This document shows positions 1 to 12,003 of a stretch of DNA of 64,000 nucleotides, piece by piece. Every line of letters starts with the position of its first letter. Within the stretch, counting starts at the first letter, position 1. Origin of the DNA: Lutjanus erythropterus (taxonomy: Eukaryota > Chordata > Actinopteri > Lutjaniformes > Lutjanidae); contig CM034604.1 in assembly GCA_020091685.1 (NCBI GenBank), positions 12,794,519 to 12,858,518 of the forward strand. Reading direction: 5' to 3'. The notes beneath the pieces are model-generated. The model saw only the letters and a list, made by a program, of their open reading frames with translations, was not told the origin of the DNA and did not search any database. The translations under genes and the position numbers were made by a program.

Positions 1-532
1 CTGCGTCCCATCCCAAGCAAAATGTGGAGCAGTTTGTTTGGAGTAAGAACAGTCATGCAGACTAATGGAAAAACCCCAAACCACTCGGAGCTTTATGGGT
101 GCACAGAGACGGATGGTGACACCTTATAACCGGCGGGTAACCACTGGCCATAAGATATTCCCATAGACGTTTTAGATTAGTGGGTAGATGGGTTGAATGC
201 AGGGTATCCAATAGTAGACTTTGAAAGTTTCAACACCTTTCTTGTGATGTTCACTGAAACTTCAAAGCAACACAAAATCCGGGCCTTTACATGCTGTAGG
301 TGTTGTTAAAAATCAGCTAAAGTTCTCCATAATGGATTTATGATGACAGAGGGCAGCATTTTAGGGCCAAAACAACTTTAGCACAACAGTTTATCTTGAA
401 AACCTGTAATTTTAGGCTGCAAGACATTTAAGTTTCAAAGTCAGGGGACTGGCTGATGAATTACTGTTGAGGTGGGGCTAGTTTCTGGATCCTCAAACTT
501 GTTGGCTATAGGCTCAAAGAAGATGTCAGGAG

Positions 533-816
533 TAGAGCTGTAATGATTAATCGATCAATAGAAAATTAGTTGCCAACTATTTTGATATTCAATTGATGAT
601 TTCAATTATTTCTAAAGAAGAATTACCAACATTTGTTGTTGAGGATTTGCTGCTTTTCTTTGTCATTCATTCTTTGTCATGACAGTAAATGAAGAGTCTT
701 CGGGTTTTGGGTTATTGGTTGGACATAAAAGCAACTTGAAGAAATCACTTTAAGCTCTAGTGACGTTTTATAGACTAAATGATTAATCAACTATGAAAAT
801 AATCATTACAGACCTA
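533..816. mobile_element. AT-rich MITE (ATTAATCGAT type), copy 1
   Basis: The left end TAGAGCTGTAATGATTAATC mirrors the reverse complement of the right end TAGGTCTGTAATGATTATTT. This is a very common short element of fish genomes. Related copies lie at 20463-20750, 52047-52245 and 52394-52729. Confidence 0.7.
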
Positions 817-1599
817 GTTAAAAGTGAAAAGGTTCTGGACAATCAAACTCAAAGTCAGGGGGGACCAAAGCTGTAATTCAAAGCAATAATTACTTAAATA
901 TTAGAAATAACAACGTAGACTTTCAGAGAGTCTCTGATGAGAAGTATTCATAGCCTTGTACTCTGAAGTGCACTAAAAAGTGACAAAAATAGTCCTGTAA
1001 ATAATGAACAACAACAGCTTGAGACACGAGCTCAGACTCACTTCACACCTGGCTAATCGCTGGGTGAAGTGCGTGTGAATGTTGTCAGCTTTGGAAAGTT
1101 ACAGAATATGTTGAATGCAACCTCCTTAATGCCGAAGTCAGACAGATGCTCGACCAACTGAGAAACACTTCTCTTGAGTATATTGGTGCTTTAATGGCTG
1201 AGGTTCAGAAACCCTGGTGCAAAAAAAGGCCTAATGTTACACTCAAGTGGTTCTCATCAACTTGTATACTTTGGGAATTTTCACATTTGCCACAAGAAGT
1301 TGCACTTGAACCAACAAAGTGGTAAATACCAGTGGTAAACAAACCATTCTGAGATTATGCAGGCCTCCTACACTTTTTCCAAAGTCAAATTCAAGCAATT
1401 TTCAAGCTTTTTCAAGGTGCATTTTCAAGCTTCTCCATCACCTTACAGCTGTGGTTAATGACATATACATACATGCTCAAAATGATTAGGACCTATTTAA
1501 TTTCTTCATCACATCCAAACAACCAAAAGTTATTCAGTCTGAGACTGATTTATCATGAAAGGAATGCAATTACATTTTCAATAGTTGCAGTTTCAAGCA
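817..1599. other. No recognisable feature
   Basis: AT-rich sequence between two repeats, with 'tttcaagc' words repeated near 1390-1430. No exon, RNA gene or transposon ends were seen. Confidence 0.4.
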
Positions 1600-2220
1600 C
1601 TGTCCAAAATTAGATATATTGGTTGGTTGATATATCAGCTCAACATGGGCCTGATATGGACTTATCACAGATATATCTGTATCGGCGTATATGTGTACTG
1701 ATTTGCACGGATATAAAAACTTCTTCACAGAACACATTATACAGAAAACGATCTTTCAGGTGATTCAGATTTAGCTCAGTGGGAACATTTATGAGGACTT
1801 GAGGAGCTCCCTGGCAGGTATAAATACTGAGGAGCTGCTTCTCGTTTTACAACCAGCCCCTAATTGACTGACAGTATTAAAATAGTCAGCAAGTAACTGA
1901 ATGCTGAACAGTACTGATGTTTATATAGCTGTTTAATATATTTTTATTCACTCTTTATTTTCAGTGTTTATATCTACAAGTGATTGGCAACATATATGTT
2001 AAATATAATATATAGATCAAAATATCCTTTAATTAAATTATTTGATTCAGGGAAAAAAAAAATCTGAGTACCTTTGCATAGTCATATCGGTGCAATCTAC
2101 TTTCATTGCAGCTCAAAAATTCACTGTGTTTGCCGCTAAGTTAATCAGTGAATTTTTTCCCTCTAAAATCCGTATTAGTGTCAAAAATCCCATATCAGTC
2201 AGGCTTTATCCAAGCATTTA
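1600..2220. repeat. Dispersed 'ATATCGG/CCGATAT' repeat, degraded
   Basis: The stretch has 'ttagatatattggttggttg', 'gatatatcagctcaacatgg' and 'atatctgtatcggcgtatat' at one end and 'cccatatcagtcaggctttat' at the other. It resembles a familiar teleost element built around ATATCGGCC motifs. It is noncoding. Confidence 0.5.
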
Positions 2221-2639
2221 CATTACATTAAAATTCAAGTGTCTTCGAGGGTTTCAAGCACCTCTAAGATCCAAGTTTACAAGTTGTGTTGTTTCATTTC
2301 AACATATGATGTGCTACACTCTACAGTGCTACAACAGTTCACAGAACACAACACAAGCTGCAGGTGTGATCACAGGTGAAATGCATGCAGCACAGCGGTT
2401 AATTTGCAAAACTGTGAAAGCTGAACGCAGCATGGACCACCACGGCTTTGGACCACAGAGGCCACGGTGGGAGCAGCACACAAAACCAAACACCACCGAG
2501 TGATTTTACACCTGAAGCCCCCCAGTGAGGGTTGAACCCTAGCAAAGAGCGCACATAATGAGTCCTGTTCATCAGTGATGCACTGACCCAGGACGGACAC
2601 AGACACACACGCACACACACTAATACACAGACACAAAGC

Positions 2640-2990
2640 CCAACCCCCCCCATGTGCCTGTGGCGCCCGCGCCTGGTCACCTCGTTCAGGGATCAAAGGC
2701 AGTATGTCGTTCTAATCAGTCCTCGCAGTGGGCAACCCCATTAATTCAATTCTATTTCATCAACGGTGAGCGGACCACCAGAGGGGTCGGTACATTCCTG
2801 GGGTCCCACAGTCCAGGAGTAATCCTATCTCTCAATGACCCCAGATCTCGCTCTAACGCCGTAATTGCTTGGAGACCGACTTGGTCTTGCTTGCTGACAG
2901 AATTGCGAGATCTTTGCGGGAGGGGAAACAAAGAGAGACATAGCTCATTTTCTGGACACGGCAGGGAAGTCAAGCAGAATTAATGATGCT
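2640..2990. other. Normal-complexity island, candidate conserved noncoding element
   Basis: About 350 bp, with higher GC and no repeat similarity in the window, stands between AT-rich repeats. It contains ATTAATTCAATT and GTAATTGCTTGG words. Frames are open on both strands (109 and 73 codons), but neither has a recognisable family or splice context. Conservation cannot be assessed here. Confidence 0.25.
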
Positions 2991-3171
2991 ATATATCAAA
3001 TAATTCCAGACGATCAACCCCCCGCTAAAGCAGGCCAACACCACTGAACATGTACACATAAACGCACAGTAAGCTGTAGCAAAGGATCAAGAGCTCCACA
3101 TTAACATAGAAAAAGTGGGATTTGTCAGGTTATTAACAGAGTAGAATTCATTATTCCTGTAATAAACAAAT

Positions 3172-3501
3172 TTAAAGGGGCTGTTCACCTCAAAATCAAA
3201 GATATTTATCTGTCTGTAGATTATTCTGGTGTGAACTGCAGAGGAAGTAAGTGGAACTAAATGGCACTCAACCTGATAAAAGCACCAAAAAAAATACAAT
3301 ATAGAAAAACAATCTGCATACAGAGTTTTCTACTGCAACAAGAAAGTAGCTCTGGTAGACTCTACTGCATTGAGAAAGTAATCCTAGTAGATTCTACTAA
3401 GTAGTTCTCTTGTTGCTCACTACAAAGTCTGTAGATTATCTTAAATACCAGGTCATGATTTCTGGCAAGAGACATTATCTGTTTTGTTTTGTTTTGTTTT
3501 G

Positions 3502-3532
<31 letters not shown>

Positions 3533-3720
3533 TCAGTGCTTTGAGCACCAGAAGCTGGGTGACATCTAATTGCATCATACTGAAGTGAAGGCACACATCC
3601 CTGTGATAGATATCTTTTAAATTTTGCAACTTACACCAAAACTATCTAGATGGAGAACTAGCACTACAAGCTGGATGAAAAAATATGTATTTATGAGTTT
3701 GAGCTTAACTGTCCCTTTAA
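3172..3720. mobile_element. Short inverted-repeat element with TTAA borders
   Basis: The left end TTAAAGGGGCTGTTCACCTC and the reverse complement of the right end TTAAAGGGACAGTTAAGCTC align with gaps. A common teleost sequence (tccatctagatagttttggt on the reverse strand) follows the right end. TTAA at both borders suggests a piggyBac- or Kolobok-type derivative. It carries a GTTTT microsatellite. Confidence 0.65.
3481..3530. repeat. (GTTTT)10 pentanucleotide repeat
   Basis: Ten uninterrupted GTTTT units lie inside the TTAA-bordered element. Confidence 0.98.
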
Positions 3721-6469
3721 TTGAACTATAATAAATTATTATTAGTAGTAGTATAAATTAAAATAATAACAACAATAACATAATAATGTTAGTTCAATTA
3801 CTAAAACTGTCCAAAATAGCTTCTATGGGAACAGAAGTGTATGATAAAATGATGAGGCAGAACGTGACTGACTCATATTTTATTGTGCTTTTGTCTCATG
3901 CTGTGTGGCCTGTCTGCGGCATAATAAAATGTTTATTGGGACATAAGATAATGAGCTTTTCATATCTTACCGTACCTTTGGTCTCTGGTGGATGGGGATG
4001 CTCATCACAGACAAATTAGATCTTTTGAGTATTGCCGTCTACACCTGCAGAAACAATAACAGTTGGTGAATACGGTGAGGCTCTGCAACTGAAAATGAAA
4101 TGAAAATGTCCATAAATCTGGCACTAATATTCCCGTGCTTGCCATCTGTTAATGACGAAATAAAAAAAAAAAATCAGCCTCCCCTCACTCAAAAGAATGA
4201 GGGAAAAAAAAAAAACATAATCAAGTGCGGAACATGTGCATCAAGAGAATTATTAGTGTAGTCTTTGGTCTGGAGAAGAGATAAATGACTCCATAGAGAC
4301 ACGCTGACTGTCCAGAGAGAACGTTAGAGGTCAACAGTGGATAATTTGGTGGAGGAAAAGGTCAAACTCAAAGCATGTGGGTGCAGTGGGGAAAACTCTC
4401 CGGGATTGGGAGCAAATGAGCGAAATTAAAAAAATTACTACAATTATATGCAATAAACCGAAGGCTCTCTGCTCCTTTTTTGAGATGACGACAAAGGAGA
4501 GGGTTCGCATGGGAGATGACACTTCAAAGGGCCTCATTGTGGAACGTAACAACAGTGCTGGTGTTGGTAAAAAAAAAAAAAACAGCGATCATCTGACTCC
4601 TCTGCGGTGGCAGCCTTTGGAAGTCACCACATCTCGTTCTTTGTGTGCATCTGTCTGTGCATGAAAGAGTCTCTGCTTCTGTTTTGGAATCGGCGTACAA
4701 GGGCAACTTATTGATGAAAACAAGCAAAAAAGAATCCTGCCAGACATCCTTTATTAGTCTCAGTTATGACTTGATCACAGCGGGTGAAAGAAATAAAGGT
4801 TAATGTAGCGAACAAACATGTGACTCTTTGGTCTGAATCATTTTTGATGCTTTGGTGAAGTCTTTTACTCATTCCAAAATGTACCACGGCCAAAAGGTTG
4901 ATCACAACTCCACTGCAGCTAATGACCTTCAGATCAGTGTTAACATCCATCACAATCCACAGAAATCCCTCATCAGGCAGAGATGCAACTTTCTTCGCCA
5001 CCATAAACCAGAATGCAGTGCAGCCATGTTGAGCTTTTAAACAGTGTGAGTCCTGTTATTTTCTTATTTTTACAAACCTCTCCCTCTGCCTTCTAGTGGC
5101 TGAACAGTATGAGATTTTCAGTGGCGAATGGCGATACTAGTGAGCAGGGTTGTTATGTGGATTTCAGAACATAACTGGTATTTTTTGTTTCTCGGCCTTG
5201 TGAGTGCAGGTATTGACCAATGCTGAAAATCTCAAAATGTCAGATAATCTGCTTGATTAATCAGTCAATTGATCCATCGTCTATCAGTAATTCCTAGAAT
5301 CCACTCAAAATTAAAAACAGCAAGGAGCCAATTTGTCTAGACTTGACAATTGTACAAACATATCCATCGGAAAAAACACTTTCAGCAACTTTCTTCTCCG
5401 GTGCAGCCTTCATAAACCAGAATGCAATGCAGTCGTGTTTTCATTTTTTCTCTCTACCGTCACCTAAAGCCCACACCTGAAATTCTCTGGTATGTTCATG
5501 TATATGGTGTTAAAAGGGGCTCTTGAAATGTAGGCAACTTCTTACTCAAGTAGAAGTGGATGAAGCTGCTTGAGGGAGAAGAAAAAAAGGTAAATTAGAT
5601 CCACTTCATCAGAATAAAAATAACTTCTGGGACATAATTTGATGAAATCTAGCACTCAGAGAACCCAAGGTAAAATTGCAAGACAATTTAGTGTCTAGCG
5701 TCACCGGGTTTTATCATATGCAAGTCCATTTCTTTGCTTTTAAGGTATGCAACCAAAAATGATTTTAAAAAATAAGTGAGCAGTTCAAGTATCTGCTGTC
5801 TTTCAAAATAATTTCCTGATGTTATAGACAGCTGTCAGGAGGGGCTGCAGAGTAGGGCCATGTGTCTGAGGCAAAGCAGACAGTGAAACCTTTCCAAAAA
5901 GTGAAATATTATTGAATGCTCATTCATCATGTTTTGCTGACTCTACTTCCAAGTCTCATACATCACATCGGGCTTAATAGCCTGTAGAACATGATTTTCA
6001 GTGCGTTTTTCTTTTTAAGATGAAAAATGGTGGTCGAAAGCATGTTTTTTTATTCCTTAAAAAAAGAGAAAAGAAAAGAAAAAGTCTGATTTCCATTGTG
6101 ATGATTGTGCAAGAATGGAAACAGCTACCTTGCCAAATCTTCCTCGAGAGGATGATAAAAGACAGTAGCCCGCTGATATAAAACCAATTCTTTCCGCCAT
6201 CAGTTTATGGAGCTAAAAGGCGTCTGCTGTTGCACAGAGAGTGAGTCTAAGAGAAGTTCTGACATATGGCTGTTTATGTAAAGCTGCCAAAATATTACTA
6301 AGTGAAGTTTCATTAAAAGTTAGTGTCCAACTGTGCATGGATTAGAAATATTTAAAGAAGTTGTAATGTATATTACCCCTGAATTAATTATGTTCTCCTG
6401 CCAACTCTCTTTATCATATAATTAAAACTACAAAAGCATTGATGATACAACACAGCATCTAATCACATA
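3721..6469. other. No gene seen; scattered repeat fragments
   Basis: Short frames here are all below 100 codons and lack family signatures. 'ataaaccagaatgca[ag]tgcag' occurs twice (5004-5025 and 5413-5434), showing an old local repeat. A weak MITE-like word set is near 5255-5290. Confidence 0.35.
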
Positions 6470-6776
6470 AACTGAAAAAAAAGCATCAGCATATTAGCAG
6501 ACTTCCCAGCATGCATTGTTTGACAGTTAAAACTCTCCTGAGACTCTTCTTTTTCATATCAAATAAAACATATATGATGAAAACTTTAAATGTAATGTTC
6601 ATCAGTGTGACTGAAGAGTTGTTGGTTCAACTTATGGAACTTGTTTTATTCATGTACAAGTTTGTTTTGTTTTGAATCATTACAAAATGACTTTTCAAAT
6701 TCACTCAACTTGCGATTTTAAGTCAGCCTGAACACTAACGTTTTAAGTTAAAACAAATCATTTATTTTTACAGTGT
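6470..6776. repeat. Dispersed element with TTTTTACAGTGT end
   Basis: It shares 'gttcatcagtgtgactgaagag', 'gttggttcaactta' and 'aagttaaaacaaa', and the TTTTTACAGTGT end, with 9695-9937. It also shares 'cagcatgcattgtttgaca' with 36530-37075 in the opposite orientation. ACAGTG/CACTGT ends are typical of one class of teleost short elements. It is noncoding. Confidence 0.6.
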
Positions 6777-8356
6777 AGTACTCACATAAATACACAACAA
6801 AACATGGTTTTAATGTAACAGAAATTCAAATACTGTATTAACAGTGATTATACTGAGCTAGAACAATGTTTGCCACTCACTCACACTGTTTAAACAAAAC
6901 CTGAAATTTCTCTCTGCTTCTTTATTTTTGTAACAAGAAAATGAGTTAAAAGCCCGCAGGAAAAATGTTTACTTTGCCATGAAATTAGAGATGTTTTCCA
7001 TTAACTCCACACAAAGCAAAATCATTAACTAGCTCATTGACTTCTCCCTATAGATTTATATTTAGTCTCCTCTTCCTCCAATTAACTACTAGCATCCCCG
7101 CAATAACAAACATTATGTGTTTGTGTCCAAAAAGTCACTAAATGATGAGAAACTGCCACAGTAACTTAAAAGTAAGACATAAATACTTCATAATAAGTGA
7201 TAGAAAACATATAGAATTTAAAATAACCTTCTTTCAGTATTTACTACAGATAACTGTAGATACATTTTGGCTACATATTTAACACAATCCTGAAGAAATT
7301 GTTTACATTTATTTCGCACAATAAGGCACTCTCTCATAGTCGCAGGGCATACAGAAAAAAACTGTACCATGCCAATTATTGTAAACTTGTCAAAATGGAC
7401 CACAGCAATACATCATCTATGTAATTATCAATTGATTGAAGGAGCTATCTAACTGTGAAAAAACACTTGGAAGCATGATACATCAATTTTAATGGAATTT
7501 CTTAATCAGAACGCTCAGCAATCAGCAGAGACCAATTAGGGCCTGAGAGATAGAGACCCGCCATTAATAATCAAACTTGGCTGCCGTCACTTCGCCTCCA
7601 TTCTAAAAGGCTGTTTCAAGTGGACTCTTCATTTCAAGGTGAAGTTATTGTCTCAAAATTCAGGATTAGAAAAGCAAAGCAAGGGTCTACTCCTCCAAAC
7701 TGCAAATTCTGAGCAGCTTTGTGCCGGGCCAGGCTGTCAAATGACCACCGACTGGCATAACTACAGTTTAAAGATTTCTCTCATAAAATCAAAAGGCTTC
7801 TTTTCCAAGCGGGCAATGAATTCATGTCCGGAGAGAGGGGGAAATGGATAGGACTATCTTGCAAATGCTGAGAAATAGAAATGTCTACTCGGGAAAGCTA
7901 TAAAATTACACCAAGGCCCACAGGCGCCAAGCAATGACAAAAGCTATCTTTACAATGCCACCTTCAGCCGCCGTCTTATTAACATTATGGTCAGTTTTAT
8001 CGCAGCCAAATGTCTGTGTGTCTTTGAATACAAGAAACAGCCAAACTGCAACACATAAAATATACGAGCTGCACAGAGGCAGAGCAGAAATGCTGCCCTT
8101 CATGTGTGTCCAAGCAGGAGTTTACTTCTCTCTGATTTTTCACTGTTCATTTCCTTGGCTGCAGATATGAGCGCCAATCGCCTGACTTTCAAGTCCACTC
8201 CAATGAGCTGTAAGGATGTAAAGAGAGGTTAAATAACCGGGGTTTTTCAATTGAGCAGAAGCAGCAGAATGAGCATTGCCCCCCCCCTCCTTATTTTTAA
8301 CCCTTTATGGTAGTCAACAATAGTCTTATTTTGATAGGTGACCCACTAACACCTAA

Positions 8357-9060
8357 TCTAAAGGGATAATTCAAACTATTTGCAGTGGGGTTGTATGAGT
8401 TACTAACCGATAGTCAGTGAATTACCTACAGTAGATGGAGGTCAACACGGCCACAGTTAGGAGAAGCAGAGAGGAGTATACAATGACTTTGGGCAGGAAA
8501 CTGTCATTATATAAGCCAAATAATACTCTCTCCAAACCAACCAAACTACATGGCAATTCTTCCTTGCAGAAGACAGAAGTTGCTGGTCTACAACTGTCTC
8601 AATCTCTCAGTTTGTTTGCATCATTGTGTGACTTTGGTGAAACTGAACTATCCTTCTAAAACATAGAGGTCACACAATAAGATAAACAATCTAACGGATC
8701 AAGGAAGCACTCCTGTGTTCTGCGAGAGAAAATGACTGATTTCACCTATGGAGTTTGGTTGGGTTGGAGAGAATGATATTTGGTTTATATACACAGTATT
8801 ATATAATATTTTCCATCAGAAGAGGTGGAAATATTCTAAAGTTAGCACACTCTTAAACTCTCATTGAGTTTTTTAAGTGGCTAAAATACAGGTTGTTGCT
8901 GACCCAGTCCACGCTAGTTCCTTGCATAGTTTTCATGCTAGTCCTCCTCTGCTGCTCCAAACTGTGGGGGGGCTGACCGCCATCTCCTGTGTTTAGCACA
9001 CAGACTTTAAATAAGTATCTCATACAGCCCTACTTCAAATAATCTGAACTATCCCTTTAA
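8357..9060. mobile_element. 704-bp element with inverted repeats of over 100 bp (AAAGGGATA ends)
   Basis: The left end CTAAAGGGATAATTCAAACT matches the reverse complement of the right end TTAAAGGGATAGTTCAGATT. Similarity continues imperfectly for over 100 bp (…GTTGTATGAGTTACT against …CTGTATGAGATACT). The right border keeps TTAA; the left has TCTAA. No coding capacity was recognised. A related copy is at 26909-27385. Confidence 0.75.
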
Positions 9061-9694
9061 GTGAATGTGACAACTCACAATTTTTCACCATTTACTATGT
9101 ATCAATAGCAACAGATGGACCCCCCTAACAGACAGCAAGAGCGCATTTTAGCAAACAGTCTGCAAATAAAAACAGTCTGTTTTCATTATTATTTGCTGCC
9201 AGATGTCGTGCAGTAATTACTAAATACAATTAATGACCCTGGTCATTGTGCTGCAGGTATTTATACAGAGAAAATCTACTGCCAAAATGAATTAATCAAC
9301 GCTTGAGTACATGCATCACAGCATTAGGTGGTTGGGATAGCGCCAATATTTTATAAGCTATTGTAGTCCTTGCAAGAATACATCCAGGGCTTCGGCAAAC
9401 AGGTTGTAAATAGGATGTTATTACAGATGCACATCACATCTCCTGCGAACACATGATTTATGTATCCTCTTAACTCAAAAGCCACCTTTCAACTCGCACT
9501 GCTGGAATATGCAAATCAGACATGGCTGTATGTCGCTGTTATGTATACTTCTATTAACTATGAACTATTTACATATTCATTCCTTACAGGAGACAAATGG
9601 TTTGAGGTTTACAGTTGCAGAATGAGCAGACCCCTCAAAACAAAACACATGACAGAGAATTAATAAGCAGCAAAATCACTAGATGCAGGAAAAC

Positions 9695-9937
9695 AAAATC
9701 AAATCTTTTTTGTTCATCAGTGTCACTAAAGAGTCGTTGGTTCAACTTATCATCTGACGCTTATTCAACATGTTTTCTCGAGTGCAACTGAATTAATATC
9801 AAGTTAATTTGACTAGAAAAGTTTCCCGTTTTGAATTATTGCAAAATTACCTCAACTTGTCTTCAATTTCAGTCAACTTAACAGAAGAGCATACACTAAC
9901 TTTTTTAAGTTAAAACAAAGTGTATTTTTACAGTGTT
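9695..9937. repeat. Second copy of the TTTTTACAGTGT-end element
   Basis: It is homologous to the right half of 6470-6776 (tcatcagtgtcactaaagag, gttggttcaacttatc, ttttacagtgtt). It lacks the 'cagcatgcattg' part. Confidence 0.6.
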
Positions 9938-10439
9938 GTGATTACCAAGAACAGTGGCAAAAACACTCCACAGTGCAATTACTGCAGCACATAAACTATA
10001 TACCGCTGTTATGTAGAGGCAGCACTCAAATGACAGTAGCAAAGCTCAAATAGTTTTATTGTAATTTCCCATGGTTGTGAGAAAAAAGGCAAGGGGGAAA
10101 TGAGTTCAAGTGACTTCAGTGACCGGTGAAATTTGTTTTCCTCTTGAAGTAATTTGAAGTCTGGTATGCCTCAAGCGGACAGAGCTGGTTTGAGTCTGAC
10201 ATTCCACCTCAAAACCTGTTCCAGCAGGCCTCCTTTTAAGCTGCACGTCTCCTGAAGGCACATTCAATTATTCAATTTCAAATAAATTATTACATAATAC
10301 AGCCATGTCTTTCTAAGGGCCAATGCACTCTCAAATAATGTCTGGTATATTCTGCGTTTTTAACAGCCCAGACATACCTAGAATAGATTTTATATTTTAT
10401 TATAGATGATGTTTATTCCAAAGCAGAGATAAGATAGTA

Positions 10440-11150
10440 TAATACACCTTATTAAAATGACTAAGGTTCATAAAAGAGATGCCAAGGGAGCTGTGGCTGT
10501 CAGAGAGCCGCCATGCAGAAATACTCCTGTAGCCGGGCTTAATGGGTGCCTGCATAAGCAGTCGGCAGTAGTTGTGGCAGTGGTGATGGGCTACAAGATA
10601 GGAACAATTTTCCTTGTCCACCTCCCTTCCCATCGCTCCCCCCATCCATGGAGCAAACCTGCGGTGTCATCATATGGGGCTAACAGGCTTAACCTACCCC
10701 CCACGGAGCCACTCACCGCACAGCGGGTTCACAGACCGCAGGGGCCCCGAGATGAAGCCTCACAGGCCCAAGTCCAAATCAAATCCTCTCCCCCCTGTCC
10801 CCAAACATGTCAAGTGAATTTAAGCCATTTGTGTGGGTATTAAAATTATGGTAATGGTTTCAAATTTTCTCCTCAGAGAGGGCCCTTTTTTTGCAAGAAA
10901 CCAAATATTTCCAAACACAGAATGAAATGACACTGGGTTAAAGCTACGGGTAAATTTGGAATTGGGTCCCTATCTGGTAAGTATGGCCCTTGGCCCTGGC
11001 TCCTGGTGTCAGCTTGCTTGCTCAGGGCCTAATGAGTTTCAGCATTTTGTTGGGCAGCGAAGCTTGGCTCTGCTTCCTGGAGAGCATGGCTGATGGACTA
11101 CATAGAAAATATTAAGGCCACAATAACACGAGGACATGGGCTAATGCACA
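10440..11150. other. Normal-complexity island, candidate conserved noncoding element
   Basis: The stretch lacks repeats and homopolymers and has balanced composition, unlike its surroundings. Open frames here (128 and 81 codons) look like chance: no domain, and the two strands overlap. Being in the trib2 flanking desert it could hold long-range enhancers. Confidence 0.25.
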
Positions 11151-11310
11151 GCTCTCAACAAATATGGCATGTAGGTGCACAGTATAGTGCTGAACAACAT
11201 GGATGGATCCATAAAAGACTGTGCACTTTATGTTTTATTTTTAGGCAACAGGAAATAAACACATGGATTTAAAAAGGAAATGATTAAAGGAAGATAAATC
11301 TGCTAAAACT

Positions 11311-12003
11311 TTAAGGTTGGGATGTACCAAGCAAGGATTCATTTTTAAATCTGATTAAATTGTGGTTTAACTTTCAATTATGTTAAAATTAGCTAAAAAT
11401 TTAAGAAAGAGACCATTCAAAACTCCCTTTAAACCCCAGTTTAGTTTTTATTCTAAACCTGGATTAAACATTTTTAAAATGTGATCCAGTATTAACTTTA
11501 AACTTACACGTGAGGTGGTTAACTTTTAAGACAGCTGCCTTTTTGAGATGGATGGAGCAAAATAATAAGAATAACTTCCTTTAAGAAAGTTAAGGCACAG
11601 ACTGAACCCAATTATGTTTTATGATGCATCTCTTCTTTTTACATTTTATCTAACTAGCAAACCATATAACACTTTCCTTCTTAGCTAGCTCACAAACAAC
11701 AACATATTTGTTTTTTATTTTCTATCTAACAAGCATCCTTCATCTTTTGTACTCACTTGGTCAAGACAGCACTTGAATTTATTTTTCATTCACGTATTTA
11801 TTTTGGGTAAGCAAGCATTTCCTTATTGCTTAAATTCAATTTAATGTCAGTTTATATCACTAAACTTGGATTTACTAAGCTGAGGTTAATTTTTAATTGT
11901 GCAGCAGAGCTCTGCTTAATTTTAAATATGGATTTACTCATTTTGAACTTTAGAACTAATCTTAGATTAAATTAATCTTTTTTGGTGCAATCCAGTCTAA
12001 ATG
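11311..12003. mobile_element. ~700-bp dispersed element with GGTTGCACC-like ends, copy 1
   Basis: It shares with 25225-25955 the blocks 'caaggattcatttttaaa', 'atcactaaacttggattta', 'ttaattgtgcagcagagctc' and 'tggatttactcatttt' in the same order. The right end (GGTGCAATCCAGTCT) is roughly inverted relative to the left end. There is no reading frame. It is probably a non-autonomous DNA transposon. Confidence 0.6.

Noticed and set aside
2042-2503. 153-codon plus-strand frame
   Set aside because: It begins inside a degraded repeat, has no ATG-based or splice support, and resembles no family.
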